Below, one piece after another: positions 12,401 through 18,710 of a stretch of 64,000 bases of DNA (the first letter of the stretch is position 1; every line of letters starts with the position of its first letter). This DNA is from Yersinia artesiana (lineage in GTDB: Bacteria; Pseudomonadota; Gammaproteobacteria; Enterobacterales; Enterobacteriaceae), in contig NZ_CACVAD010000014.1 in assembly GCF_902726545.1 (NCBI RefSeq), positions 1 through 64,000 on the forward strand, in the 5' to 3' direction. The notes under the pieces were generated by a model. The model worked only from the letters and a program-made list of their open reading frames with translations. It did not search any database and was not told where the DNA came from. Made by a program: the position numbers and the translations under genes.

Positions 12401-13100
12401 GGTAGCGGTAGCGGTCACTGATGAAGCCGGTAACTACAAAGCCATATCGGTTGGCCTGCTTTCCGGCTCTGGTATCCAGTTATTGTCAGCCGATCATGAT
12501 ATTCAGGCCGCCAGCATGATGGTTACCCATGATGCGGATACCTCTCATTTAGTCGCACCACTGGCACAGCCTATCGACAGCATTCTGACCACCACGGTGA
12601 CGGAGGGCGGCTATACCATCGGCGGTGTCACGTTGAATCTGGCTGATGGCGTAGTGATGTCCGGCGAGGCTCTTACCGGCAGCAGTGGTGCCGATGTTTT
12701 CACTGTTAACTCGTTGAACTTCAACCATATAGATGGTGGCTTGGGCATGGATACCTTGCTGCTGGGTGGGGTGAATCAAACATTGGATCTGACCAGTTTA
12801 GGCCTGAAGGTGGAGCATATCGAAATCATTGATTTAGGTCAGAGTGGCAGCAACAGTATCCGGCTTGATTTACAGGATGCGCTCACGCTAACCGACAAGC
12901 CAGAGGATGATTTGCTGATTAAGGGTGCACAAGGCGGGCAAGTCACGCTCAGTAATACCCCGGATGGGGTGTGGAGCAGCGTAGGGCAGCGCAGCATTGA
13001 TGGACAGGCGTTCGATGTCTATCACAACTCATCGCTAGACAGCAGTAACACATTGGGAGATGTGTTGATTCAGCACGGCTTGCAGGTGCATTTGGTGTGA
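402..13100 (+). CDS. bapA: Giant BapA-like biofilm adhesin, type I secreted
   Basis: Very large surface adhesin of about 4,232 residues, the presumed substrate of the three secretion genes that follow. The ATG at 402 is preferred over the upstream TTG at 390 because GAGG lies 6 bases before it. Residues 1-130 resemble the BapA/LapF prefix domain, and there is no Sec signal peptide. A Gly/Ser/Asn linker follows at about residues 160-190, then about 38 imperfect Ig-like repeats of roughly 95-105 residues, each with a GDG/GDN-xLN-xxE start and a DGxWSV strand. The last 200 residues carry a glycine/aspartate-rich type I secretion signal ending in hydrophobic residues. Salmonella BapA has the same layout and promotes biofilm formation. 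Function here is inferred from architecture and operon context. Confidence 0.9.
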   Translation: MANSAVGAIDIISRQNGALISEVAGNQSVVALNGLSIVRIHGSVDSVASYERQGNDLILHMKDGTTVRYQHFFTADAEGNYSELVFDDGVNPPVHATFPAAMGAAAAGDAILMPQFTTIDGVAGLALGGNTSSAGLLAGALGFLAIAGGIGIAASHNSNGSSSGGSSGGNNGGNNGGNIDPPGNGGNPNPVPTLTVNPLTGDNRLNGSEVNSNQILSGTTTGVAAGQLVNVTINGTTYTAKVQADGSWSVLLPAGVLQGLHDGSYPVVVTVANGSGQTAQQTITLMVDTTAPTLTLSPVAGDGIINAAEAKATVAIGGTSSAIGATVTVVFNGKAYTGTVQSDGRWSVDVPASALVGLKDGSQSISATVSNSAGNSASASGSVMIDADPANFPTLLVNSFASDNHLNGAEQKVSQTLSGETTHVEAGRLVLITLNNKTYSATVGAGGKWSTQIPPADLAMLANGSATIHVEVTNAAGNPASKDSVFTVDSTQGGLGINPVSGDNLINANEAQTDLTVTGTSAGLAVNTPVKVTLNGVTYHGTVDANGNWSVLIPKGDLGKLSDGPITLTVQAAGLPDATLPLGIYINNLPAATFSTPFGDGNLNGTEVKSDQTLQGSTGVNGAGQTVTVSFNGVTYHPLVALDGSWSLVFPSAVLQALGQGNIPLLVTVSDIAGNSKSQLLTVNVDTQAPTLTVNPVAGDGTINAIEAAAPVTLSGRSSEIGATVVITYAGKSYQAVVQADGSWHVDIPAGTLAGITDGSHPLTATVMDAAGNITSVTSNVTLDANPANLPTLSINTFAGNNILDAAEQRVDQIISGTTTHVEAGRVVTILLNGKTYQTTVGADGSWSVKVSAADLALLGNGNAGITATVTDASGNAATETHNITVNDKLTGLGINPVTGDNLINAAEAAAGVTVSGTSFNVNAGQTITLTLNGKTYTAQVGADGRWSAQISAADLAQLADGSALLTASATDAGGSPISSSANLGIYTHTRPTASLTPPFGDGTLNSTEAALGQTLTGSTGVTGNGQKVSVTLGGVTYAATVAADGSWSLPLSANALQGLGQGTQPLAITASDAAGNSNTLNTQFKVDTQAPTLSVAPIATDNIINGAEAAASITVRGTSSEIGAIVKVSIGGQLYSGAVQPDGSWSVTIPAGALSSLGDGRYVVSTQVQDAAGNSTTVTQDVMLDADPRNFPTLSISAFADNNILDGAEQKVSQTVSGSTTGIEAGRTITISLNGKTYSATVDSAGKWSTTIPAGDLALLTNGMINITATVSDVNGNAANSSHTIIVNNTQSGIGISPLTGDNLINAQEAAAGITVNGTSSNLNANQTITVTLNGKTYTTTTGSNGNWSLALSAGDLALLADGKITLTATATDSAGNTVSTSSELGVYIHNLPAVVTNLPFGDGTLNQTEAGISQSLNGTTGVTGAGQSVMITIGGKTYQAAVGNDGQWSLTLPPSVLQGLAQGGQSIKVQVTDAAGNTNSATSAISVDTLPPELSVGPIAVDGVINATEAAVNIPVFGTSNEVGAAVNVVINGQTYSTTVSNTGSWSVDIPANTLNLLADGSYPITITIQDSVGNITTVTENIKLVTQSLPNPTLSTPFADGYLNAAEVTSSQTLTGSTGVSGAGQQVVVMVGGVSHTLVADSQGNWQLTLQPSELQNLPNGNLVISVTATDSAGNSNIYTGSATVDKIAPALVVNPISNDNIINAIEALSTVNITGSAPQSEAGRTVSVQLNGVTYSSLVQPDGTWSIPLSNSVLQGLADGNYPVRVTLSDSAGNQTTVDRTLTIDASPVNLPTVTINSISGDNFISRVESTKDVLINGVSSHVEAGRTVSVMLNGKTYSGTVQSDGSWQVTVPAADVSQLPEGALTAQATVTDVAGNPASDTHQVTVIASLADQPVLTVSTVTSDDIINYQESQSALTISGNSQRVQAGQTVTVSLHGKNYQGVVQADGCWSVSVPAGDVQTLPQGNNVISATVNDVAQNPASSTHNVTVDTQAPLLTVDVQTNLDNVLNLADALLGLVVKGTCAGESGLTVTVTLNGHNYKTQVQSDGSWSLTIPSADLLLLGDGPLAGGVKVSVTDAAGNESHDITNLNVAINALPTLTLAPLFGDNVLSVGEISANATLTGSCSNLAVGTAVVVSIGGKNYSGSVTSAGVWSVNISAAALQSLNDGLTKVTASATDADSGNKASASVDLDILIHNVPNITLPALPFGDGYLNKLEAAASQILTGNTGATGSGQTITLKIDGVTYSATVALDGTWICALPAGGLNGLADGPHTISVTVTDRVGNSDTESVTFNSALNIIPAPTFDAGSIIGGILNAAEAAAGGQLTGSTGIVGDKLQQVTVTINGTGYAATVTEDGKWTLALSPDVLKALPEGTWDVTVTAKDAAGNSGSLTSQVEVLTHNLPHPTLVLPFGDGVLNHAEAAIDQTLSGSTGVTGVGQQVAISIDGKLVQTITANPDGSWSLPLLTGLLTGLANGPHTIGVKVTDRGGNEVTISPEMTFTSQQQVPTPSIDTLSFGASINIAEAALATTISGKTGITGNNQNVQLQIDVGGISYSGVVDANTGNWTVTIPAGALNGLTNGQHQINVTVTDSAGNSSSQSTNFDSFLALPAPTISTPLFGATLNLAEAGTDQLLTGTTGLLNTAQTVKVTINGVEYNANVNIATGVWNVTVPTADLKQIPDGPQQPIRVDVTDGGGNTGSSSLNIGVVTHNLPTVTVDAPSFGAELDFTESKTPQRLSGSTTNMAQGSLVNISFGTLNLTAIVGADGKWSALVSSAQLGTLSGTANISATVTDSAGNEGHTTNPINVNVNLSPPAVVLTINPIATDNIINAADDPLDITISGKVTGAGSSGGEVIVRINGVPLIDTIAFGADGNWSVILPKLSFPDGNYQITATVDGGTASELVGLLVDRSPPTLTLAPFADNNILDALESKSPQLVSGVASIDDIGRTVTVTLNGKNYSALIGAQGQWSVSIPTADLQALTQGPHTLKVTLTDLAGNPAEQTTTIVVDTIPALITLDVAAPVLNSNVLGSILSGTALGAEGKTLTLTLGSTTLTTVVGNDGKWSITVLPGNLSGIVDGPLVAGLSVTDTAGNPSSSNVTVNVALNPALALTVDPLFNGGYLNAVGALVDQTLSGTVLNAGLGAKVKVTINGHEQIAEVGANGKWTLTLPAADLSQLADGALTMNISVTDANNNVVQLLPAPVLNVLTHNLPTFGALDPLFGGDNILNGVESAVTQTLGGVINNVAAGATVTVTIGTQVLTTQVQAGGVWHVDLLPSLLGGLQDGSLQVGISVKDVAGNIVNTQVGITVLTHDLPLVTLNPIFGDGILNAADLLLNQTISGTVKNMPAGAEVTIKLGTALLKAIIGADGSFTVPVDSLTLNGLLAGSLNVTASVTDSAGNTNTATRPLLVDVTLPVISLNPVFDDGKLSLADTAIAQIIGGTVSGVEAGTQVKVTLGGKTFFGTTTANGSFTITVQPTDLTALLNGNLTVGVSVTDSAGNTGTTSGSVNVIINNVPKLILNPIFGDGLLSIDDSKVTQIISGTVVNGTVGAQVLVQVGSNQLTAIVGTGGGWSVQVPSNILNGLLDGSQTISASLVDSAGNTTSANGLVNVLIHAQPTLSVNPIFGDGILSVADLLVAQTISGTTTNVALGTQINVVLNGKPYTATVGAGGNWSVLIQPVDLKTLVTDGPLTVNVSLQDAVGNQASTSGALSVIANALPTLSLDPVFGDGLLNAADALLTQTISGHSTSAAGANVTVKVGNLTLNTTVKADGSWSIAVPPSALAGLLDGSFTASANLTNAAGHSASATAPITVGISLPTLTLNPFFASDSYLSGAESTTAQVISGTSTHAAGSQITVTVGGAVLTGIIGSDGHWSVPITPSALTGLLDGSAKIGVSVTDAVGNHVAVNTDFTVKTHALPLLGVDALGNIGNLLQLPTNGLIVSGSSLNVLANTKVKVTLLGQTLEGTVDSSGHWSVQFFGSFLKALNAVNILTTPVAVAVTDEAGNYKAISVGLLSGSGIQLLSADHDIQAASMMVTHDADTSHLVAPLAQPIDSILTTTVTEGGYTIGGVTLNLADGVVMSGEALTGSSGADVFTVNSLNFNHIDGGLGMDTLLLGGVNQTLDLTSLGLKVEHIEIIDLGQSGSNSIRLDLQDALTLTDKPEDDLLIKGAQGGQVTLSNTPDGVWSSVGQRSIDGQAFDVYHNSSLDSSNTLGDVLIQHGLQVHLV
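978..12455 (+). repeat. About 38 tandem Ig-like domain repeats inside bapA
   Basis: Each unit is about 290-310 bp and encodes one Ig-like domain that begins with a T-L-x-(V/L)-x-P-like strand and a GDG/GDN turn. Units are divergent in DNA, so they are recognisable mainly at protein level. Units 2-13 form three consecutive four-domain blocks starting at 1278, 2472 and 3678, with the pattern starting again at 4884. The late units, roughly 10350-11900, form another subfamily with an N-P-I-F-G-D-G-x-L start. Confidence 0.85.
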
Positions 13101-13163
13101 AATCACCGGCTCGGTTAAGAGCAAGAAAACCATAAAAATGATCGGCACAGGAGTATGTCGGCG

Positions 13164-14549
13164 ATGAAAAGAGCAGCGGGGTATTTTGCTCGCCGGGGTC
13201 TCTCCGGCGCATGGTGGGTGATCGCGGTGCTATCGGTAATGGGGCCGCCGTCAGTACGGGCGGCTGACTCCGCGACGGCACCGGCGTTTAACTGGCAAGC
13301 CGCGCCGAGCGAAGAGCAACTGGCCGAGCTGAGTTTGCGCGAGGCCATCTTGCGTGCTTTTGCCCGTAATCCACAGATTGCACAGGCGGCGGCGCAGATA
13401 AGAGTGGGAAAAGGGGAGTTAGAGGTTGCTGAAAGCGGCTGGTATCCACAGATTTCTTTGCAAGGAACCACAGGGAAATCACATCAAACTGACTCAGCGG
13501 GCAGCTTGAATAGCAATGCGTCAGCCGGAGTTCAACTGAGTCAACTGCTGTATGACTTTGGCAAAACCGGCGGCAGTATCGATGAGCAGGCCTCCTTGTC
13601 GGAGGCCTATCGCTATGACCTGTTCAACACCATGACCGCAGTGGGGCAGAGTACGGTTCAGGCTTATTTGCAAGTCAAACGCTATCAGGCGTTAAGTGTG
13701 GTGGCGCGTAACAATATTGCCTCTCTGGAGAAAGTCAAACAGACCGCCCAACTGAGAGCTGATGCTGGCCTCAGTTCGCAATCTGATGTGCTGCAAGCTG
13801 AAACCCGCATCGCCGGTATGGTGGCGACGCTGGAACAATATCGGGCGCAGCAACGTTCGGCTCAGGCGCAACTCACGGTGCTGACTGGCGTGGTGTCCGA
13901 TAACCTGCCGGATCTGCCCAAAGATCTGCTCAAACAAAAAGTCACGCTGAATGCCATTCCCTATGACGCCAGCAGCGCGGTGCGCAGCGCCGAGGCCAAA
14001 CAACAGGCCGCAATGCAGCGGGTGCGGCAAAGTCAGGCGCAGCACTGGCCCACCTTAAAGATCCAGGCGGGCAGAACACGTTACGAAAATGAATCACGCT
14101 CTTATTGGGATGATCAGGTGCAACTGGCGGTTGAAGCGCCGGTTTATCAAGGGGGAGCGGTCAGTGCCAAAGTCAGGGCTGCTGAGGGGATGCGCGCTGC
14201 GGCGCAAGCTGAAGTGGAAAAAGCCAAGCTGGATGTGAATCAAAAAGCAGCCACGGCGTATGCCGACATGATTGGTGCTATACAGCGCCAACAAGCAGGT
14301 GAGCAGCAACTGCAAAGTGCCGTGCACACCCGCAGTGTCTATCAGGATGAATATAAGTTAAGCAAACGCAGCCTGAATGACTTGCTGAGTGTGGAACAAG
14401 ATGTGTTACAAGCCGACTCGATGCGGCTGATGGCGCTGTATGACGGTTGGGACGCCACGGCGCGCTATGCCTCCGCCGTCGATAATTTGGTGGATATGTT
14501 GGGAATTGATCGGGTTGCTCAGAGTGGTGAAAGGTTACCCACTCTCTAA
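13164..14549 (+). CDS. bapB: TolC-family outer-membrane channel of the adhesin secretion system
   Basis: Outer-membrane efflux protein that should form the exit duct of the type I machine for the adhesin. It begins with a signal peptide (basic start, hydrophobic core, cleavage near VRA-AD) and has two long alpha-helical OEP halves rich in Ala/Gln/Glu, with motifs such as LSQLLYDFGKTGG and a final LVDMLGI. The ATG at 13155 is also in frame, but AGGAG ends only about a base before it. The ATG at 13164 sits at normal spacing and leaves about 461 residues, typical of the family. It is 63 bases downstream of bapA, so co-transcription is likely. An ERIC repeat starts immediately after its stop codon. 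Confidence 0.87.
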   Translation: MKRAAGYFARRGLSGAWWVIAVLSVMGPPSVRAADSATAPAFNWQAAPSEEQLAELSLREAILRAFARNPQIAQAAAQIRVGKGELEVAESGWYPQISLQGTTGKSHQTDSAGSLNSNASAGVQLSQLLYDFGKTGGSIDEQASLSEAYRYDLFNTMTAVGQSTVQAYLQVKRYQALSVVARNNIASLEKVKQTAQLRADAGLSSQSDVLQAETRIAGMVATLEQYRAQQRSAQAQLTVLTGVVSDNLPDLPKDLLKQKVTLNAIPYDASSAVRSAEAKQQAAMQRVRQSQAQHWPTLKIQAGRTRYENESRSYWDDQVQLAVEAPVYQGGAVSAKVRAAEGMRAAAQAEVEKAKLDVNQKAATAYADMIGAIQRQQAGEQQLQSAVHTRSVYQDEYKLSKRSLNDLLSVEQDVLQADSMRLMALYDGWDATARYASAVDNLVDMLGIDRVAQSGERLPTL

Positions 14550-14673
14550 TACCCGTCATTCTTCAAGCCGCATGTGCGTTGGCTGCCTTCGCGCACCCCA
14601 GTCACTTACTTATGTAAGTTCCAGGGGATTTACTCAGTTGCCGCCTTCCTGCAACTCGAATTATTTAGGGTAT
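14550..14673. repeat. ERIC repeat between bapB and bapC
   Basis: Intergenic element of about 124 bp with the ERIC hallmarks: an outer TACCCGTCATTCTTCAAG end, the central ACTTACTTATGTAAG inverted repeat, a GCCGCCTTCCTGCAACTCGAA arm and a TTAGGGTA end. It fills most of the gap between two genes of one presumed operon, so it would be transcribed into the mRNA and fold into a long hairpin. It abuts the bapB stop codon. Confidence 0.9.
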
Positions 14674-14725
14674 GACAGGCCGCTTTACCCGCCGGAAAAA
14701 TTATAGCCCACAAGGCAGGGGTAAC

Positions 14726-16861
14726 ATGACAATGCAATCGACGCCAACAGAGGTCTGGATAACAGCAATGGCGAGAGTGGCCAGCCGTTATGGTAAACCC
14801 GCTGATATGAACTTTCTGGCCCAGCAAATGCGCTGGTTTGAGCAATTAAGTGGCTTACGCCAATTGGAACGACTCAGTGGTTTACTGGGCTTGCAGACCA
14901 ACGTGATGGCGCTGAAAAAAGTCCGCTGGCGCAATGAATTACTGCCGGTATTACTGGAGCTGGAACCCGGCAGTGTGGCGGTGTTGGAACACATTAATGA
15001 CAGCGGGTTGGTGAGCTATTGGCTCAGTGATGGCGGTGATGTGGTACGTGAAACCAGCCTGGAAGAGTTAGTGGCGCGCAGCCAGGGCCGGGTGGTCATG
15101 GTCGGGGTTGCCAACCGTGGCCGCGATAGCCGTATTGATGAATTTATCAGGCCTTACCAGCAGCACTGGTTCTGGCAGAATTTTCGCGGTGCCGGGCGCA
15201 AAATTGCGGAAATCTCACTCGCCTCGGTGCTGGGTAATGTGCTGGCGCTGGGGGGGATCCTGTTTTCAATGCAGGTTTACGATCGGGTGATACCGGCACA
15301 ATCCTACGCCACATTATGGGTGCTGTTTTTTGGTGTTTTGCTCGCTGCATTTATGGAATATATCATCCGGCTGACCCGCACTCAGATCTCTGATTTGATG
15401 GGTAAAAAAATCGACCTTAATGTGTCGTCGATGCTATTTGTGCGGGCGATGGCCATCAAGAATGAAGCACGCCCTAAATCGACGGGATCCTTTATTTCCC
15501 AGTTGCGTGAAATCGATCAGGTGCGTGAACTGCTAACTTCCACCACGGTAGGGGCGGCGGCAGATATGCCATTTGTCCTGCTGTTTCTGGCGATTATGGC
15601 CTTTATCGGTGGCCCGCTGGTGGTCATTCCGCTTTTAGCTATTCCACTCATTGTTATCCCCGGTTTATTGATTCAATTCCCGATGGCGAAACTGGCGAAA
15701 GAGGGCATGCGGGAAGGAGCACTGCGCAATGCCATTTTGGTCGAAACCATTGAAGGTATTGAAGATATTAAAGCCTTACAGGCCGAGCCTTATTTCCAGC
15801 GCCAATGGGAGCAAACCCACGAGGTGAGTGCTGCTGTCGGGATGAAACAGCGGCTATGGGGAGCGCGCCTGACCGGGTGGGCGTCGACGGTATCGCAATT
15901 AACCTATGCCGGAATGTTGGTTTTTGGCACTTACCTGGTGCTGGCCGGTGAGATAACCACCGGTACGTTGGTCGCCAGCAGCTTGCTCTCTTCCAGAACT
16001 ATCGCGCCATTAATGCAACTGACAATGGTTTTCTCGCGCTGGCAGCATGCGAAAAGTGCCATGACCGGCCTGAATGAACTGCTTAAAAAACCGTTAGATC
16101 GCCCCGAGGAGGGGGAGTTGGCGCATTGCCCAATATTAAACGGTCACTACCAATTGCGTAATGTGCAGTACACCTATGATGAAGAAAAAGGGCAAAACGT
16201 GGTTGCCATCGCTGCACTGGAAATCAAGCCGGGGGAGAAAGTGGCGATTTTGGGCAAGGTGGGGGCAGGTAAATCCACCTTGCTGAAATTATTGGCCGGT
16301 CAGGCCAGCGCCACACAGGGCAAAGTGGTGATTGATGGCGTGGATATCAAACGTATTGAACCGGCTGATTTGCGCCGTCAACTGGGCTTTTTATCGCAGG
16401 ATTCCCGCCTATTCTTTGGCTCACTTCGGCAAAACCTGATGCTGGGGCACCCGCATGCCACGGAGCAGGAGATGATACAGGCGCTGCGCATCAGTGGTGC
16501 GATAGCTATGGTGCAGCAGGATGCTGCCTGTCTCGACCGGATTATTAATGAAGGCGGGCAGGGGCTATCGGGGGGGCAGCGGCAAATGGTATTGCTGAGC
16601 CGCATGATTCTACGCAATCCACAAGTTGTCTTGATGGATGAACCTACTGCGTCAATGGATGAGCATTTGGAAGATTATGTCATTCGTCAGATGCATGTCT
16701 GGTTGGATGGCCGCATGTTGGTGTTGGTGACTCATCGGCCAGCGTTATTAAAGTTGGTGGACCGCATCATTGTTATGGATAACGGGCGCGTGGTGGCCGA
16801 TGGCCCGCGCGACCATATTCTCAATTCGATGGCGAATAAATCGCAACAAGGTGCTGCCTAA
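14726..16861 (+). CDS. bapC: Type I secretion ABC transporter (permease plus ATPase)
   Basis: Inner-membrane exporter ATPase for the adhesin, LapB/BapC-like, about 711 residues. The ATG at 14726 follows a CAGGGGTA ribosome site; an in-frame start at 14672 lies inside the ERIC repeat and is unlikely. Domain order: an N-terminal degenerate C39 peptidase-like domain (about 1-140, no catalytic Cys, as in exporters of repeat-rich adhesins), a six-helix membrane domain (about 160-440), and a nucleotide-binding domain with Walker A GKVGAGKST near residue 510, signature LSGGQ near 613 and Walker B VVLMDEP near 633. It lies 12 bases before the fusion protein, so the two are tightly coupled. Confidence 0.92.
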   Translation: MTMQSTPTEVWITAMARVASRYGKPADMNFLAQQMRWFEQLSGLRQLERLSGLLGLQTNVMALKKVRWRNELLPVLLELEPGSVAVLEHINDSGLVSYWLSDGGDVVRETSLEELVARSQGRVVMVGVANRGRDSRIDEFIRPYQQHWFWQNFRGAGRKIAEISLASVLGNVLALGGILFSMQVYDRVIPAQSYATLWVLFFGVLLAAFMEYIIRLTRTQISDLMGKKIDLNVSSMLFVRAMAIKNEARPKSTGSFISQLREIDQVRELLTSTTVGAAADMPFVLLFLAIMAFIGGPLVVIPLLAIPLIVIPGLLIQFPMAKLAKEGMREGALRNAILVETIEGIEDIKALQAEPYFQRQWEQTHEVSAAVGMKQRLWGARLTGWASTVSQLTYAGMLVFGTYLVLAGEITTGTLVASSLLSSRTIAPLMQLTMVFSRWQHAKSAMTGLNELLKKPLDRPEEGELAHCPILNGHYQLRNVQYTYDEEKGQNVVAIAALEIKPGEKVAILGKVGAGKSTLLKLLAGQASATQGKVVIDGVDIKRIEPADLRRQLGFLSQDSRLFFGSLRQNLMLGHPHATEQEMIQALRISGAIAMVQQDAACLDRIINEGGQGLSGGQRQMVLLSRMILRNPQVVLMDEPTASMDEHLEDYVIRQMHVWLDGRMLVLVTHRPALLKLVDRIIVMDNGRVVADGPRDHILNSMANKSQQGAA

Positions 16862-16873
16862 CAGGAGTGAGCC

Positions 16874-18043
16874 ATGAGCAGTCTGAGCCTGCAACAAGAG
16901 AGGGCGCATCAGGAGCGGCGCATGTCAGCCATTGTTTGGCTGATGTTGGTTGGGATGATTGTGATGTTCATTTGGGCTTATTTCGCTGTTCTCGATGAGG
17001 TCACGGTGGGCACCGGGAAAGTCACCCCATCCAGCCGCGCGCAGTTAATAGAAAGCCTGGATGGCGGCATTATCAATGAGTTGTTGGTGCATGAAGGGGC
17101 CATCATTCATAAAGGCCAAATTCTGGCGCGCCTCGATCCGACCCGTTTTCAATCTAATTATGGTGAGGCTGCCGCTCGCGTGCGGACCTTGCGCGCGTCA
17201 TCGGAGCGCCTGCGGGCCGAGCTAACGGGGGCCGCATTGGCTTTCAGTGCCGATACCTTAAAAGAGCCGGAACTAGTGGCACGGGAAACGCAATTCTATC
17301 TTTCACGGCGGCAGAACCTCAATGAAACCGTGAGCAATTTACAGCAATCCCTGAAACTGGTGCAGCAAGAGTTGCGGATGACTGAGCCGCTGGTGGCTAA
17401 AGGGGCGGCCAGTCAGGTGGAGGTGATTCGGTTACAGCGCCAGATAAGTGACTTGCGCGGTAAAATTGATGAAGCGCGCAATCAGTATGCCGTCAGGGCC
17501 AGAGAAGAACAGGTCAAGAATAATGCGGATTTAGACGCACAGTTGCAGGTGGTTTCCGGTAAGCAAGACCAACTTACGCGAACCACGCTTATTTCACCGG
17601 TGCGTGGGATCGTCAAAGATATTCAGGTTTCAACAGTTGGCGGCGTGTTACAACCCGGTGGCAAACTGATGGAAATCGTCCCCATCGAAGAGCAACTGCT
17701 GATCGAAACGCGTATCAACCCACGCGATATTGCTTACATCCGGCCAGGATTGCCGGCGACAGTCAAAATAACCGCTTATGATTCATCCATCTACGGCAAT
17801 CTGACCGGAGTCGTGGAAACCGTGTCACCGGATACATTGCAAGATGAGGTTAAGCGAGACCAGTTTTACTATCGGATTTATGTTCGTACTAATCGGGCTG
17901 ATCTGACTAATAAGGCTGGCAAATTATTCCCAATATTACCGGGCATGGTTGCCAGTGTAGAAATTAAAACCGGGCAAAAAACAGTTTTGGATTATCTGAT
18001 CAAGCCGTTGAATAAAGTGAAGGAATCACTGAGAGAGCGTTAA
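16874..18043 (+). CDS. bapD: HlyD-family membrane fusion protein of the adhesin secretion system
   Basis: Periplasmic adaptor linking the ABC exporter to the TolC-like channel, 389 residues. It has a short cytoplasmic start, one membrane helix at about residues 17-40, a biotinyl-lipoyl-like strand region with the typical V-x-V-G-T-G-K-V start and LDGGIINELLV segment, a long coiled coil (about 95-240), and a C-terminal beta barrel ending IKTGQKTVLDYLIKPL. The start ATG follows AGGAGTGAGCC. Last gene of the operon; a hairpin with terminator character follows it. Confidence 0.92.
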   Translation: MSSLSLQQERAHQERRMSAIVWLMLVGMIVMFIWAYFAVLDEVTVGTGKVTPSSRAQLIESLDGGIINELLVHEGAIIHKGQILARLDPTRFQSNYGEAAARVRTLRASSERLRAELTGAALAFSADTLKEPELVARETQFYLSRRQNLNETVSNLQQSLKLVQQELRMTEPLVAKGAASQVEVIRLQRQISDLRGKIDEARNQYAVRAREEQVKNNADLDAQLQVVSGKQDQLTRTTLISPVRGIVKDIQVSTVGGVLQPGGKLMEIVPIEEQLLIETRINPRDIAYIRPGLPATVKITAYDSSIYGNLTGVVETVSPDTLQDEVKRDQFYYRIYVRTNRADLTNKAGKLFPILPGMVASVEIKTGQKTVLDYLIKPLNKVKESLRER

Positions 18044-18065
18044 TATTATCAACGCATTATTTACC

Positions 18066-18097
18066 CCCTATTTGTACCGGGGGCGGGTCAAATAGGG
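18066..18097 (+). terminator. Probable terminator after bapD
   Basis: Perfect 9-bp stem CCCTATTTG/CAAATAGGG with a 14-base G-rich loop, 22 bases after the bapD stop, followed by TCTTTATCT. The T-tract is modest. Confidence 0.6.
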
Positions 18098-18130
18098 TCT
18101 TTATCTGAATAAAAATATCAAATAAAACCA

Positions 18131-18170
18131 ATAAATAGTCGGGTAATAGTTATGCTATTTGACTATTTAT
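18131..18170. repeat. Nested inverted repeat between bapD and micF
   Basis: A perfect 10-bp outer stem ATAAATAGTC/GACTATTTAT encloses an inner AATAG/CTATT stem. No gene, T-tract or known repeat explains it. The rest of 18098-18294 is AT-rich without visible coding sequence. Confidence 0.5.
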
Positions 18171-18294
18171 TACTCTTAACAATCTAAGCTATTCGTGCTT
18201 AAATTAAAATATGGAACTATATCGTTCGGCTATCATTTAATTTTGTAAATATACCCGCCATTGTAAATATACTTAATTATATATATTGCAGGCA

Positions 18295-18387
18295 ATAAAA
18301 AAGCCGGTCAAAGACCGGCCGTAACACTAACGAATTATCTGGCCGCAAGGGCCACAATGAAGGAAATAGTAAAATAATGATGATAGC
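18295..18387 (-). ncRNA. micF: MicF antisense small RNA
   Basis: A 93-base transcript read leftwards, divergent from the porin gene as in other enterics. Its 5' end GCTATCATCATT matches the conserved start of E. coli MicF, the part that pairs with the ompF mRNA start region and blocks translation with Hfq. It ends in the stem GCCGGTC/GACCGGC plus a run of six U, a good intrinsic terminator. A TATAAT -10 box lies 7 bases upstream of the proposed start (18394-18399). The middle of the RNA differs from E. coli, as expected for Yersinia MicF. Confidence 0.88.
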
Positions 18388-18393
18388 GGGATT

Positions 18394-18399
18394 ATTATA
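18394..18399 (-). promoter_or_regulatory. micF promoter -10 box
   Basis: Perfect TATAAT on the minus strand, 7 bases before the predicted +1 at 18387. A clean -35 at the right spacing was not evident, which suits an activator-dependent promoter (OmpR, SoxS, Rob and MarA act on micF in E. coli). Confidence 0.65.
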
Positions 18400-18541
18400 G
18401 TTCCTGATTGACGAATGTCACTTGTCAATTTGTGCTGTTTTGATTGTTGGTTAACTTGTTGTTTTGTATTGATAATTAATTAGTCTTGATTATGAGTGCT
18501 ATATTTTGCGTGTTTTTAAATTCTGTGAAAGTTCTGTGATA

Positions 18542-18580
18542 TTTACATTTTGAAATGCTTTTTGGAGTTATGAAACATTA
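18542..18580 (+). promoter_or_regulatory. OmpR-binding region of the ompC promoter
   Basis: TTTACATTTTGAAATGCTT (18542-18560) closely resembles the E. coli ompC C1 OmpR site, and a second GTTATGAAACATTA-like unit follows at about one OmpR-site spacing. It lies about 130-170 bases upstream of the porin start, between micF and ompC, so phosphorylated OmpR should act here. The exact -10 was not resolved; TATAGATTA near 18606 is a candidate. Confidence 0.65.
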
Positions 18581-18710
18581 TCCGAGACTTCGTAGCATTT
18601 TCTGTATAGATTAATCTGAATCTTATTACCACAATAGCGTAACCCCATTGGGATTATATGCTCGTAAGAGCAGTGGCATAGTTAGATCTAATAATTAGAG
18701 GATAATAACG

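Noticed and set aside
978-12455. CRISPR-like periodicity
   Set aside because: The period is about 300 bases, units are divergent and coding, and there are no short identical repeats with unique spacers.
641-12779. Many antisense reading frames of 60-130 codons across the adhesin gene
   Set aside because: They arise from the biased, repetitive codon pattern of the sense repeats; none has a ribosome site or a recognisable product.
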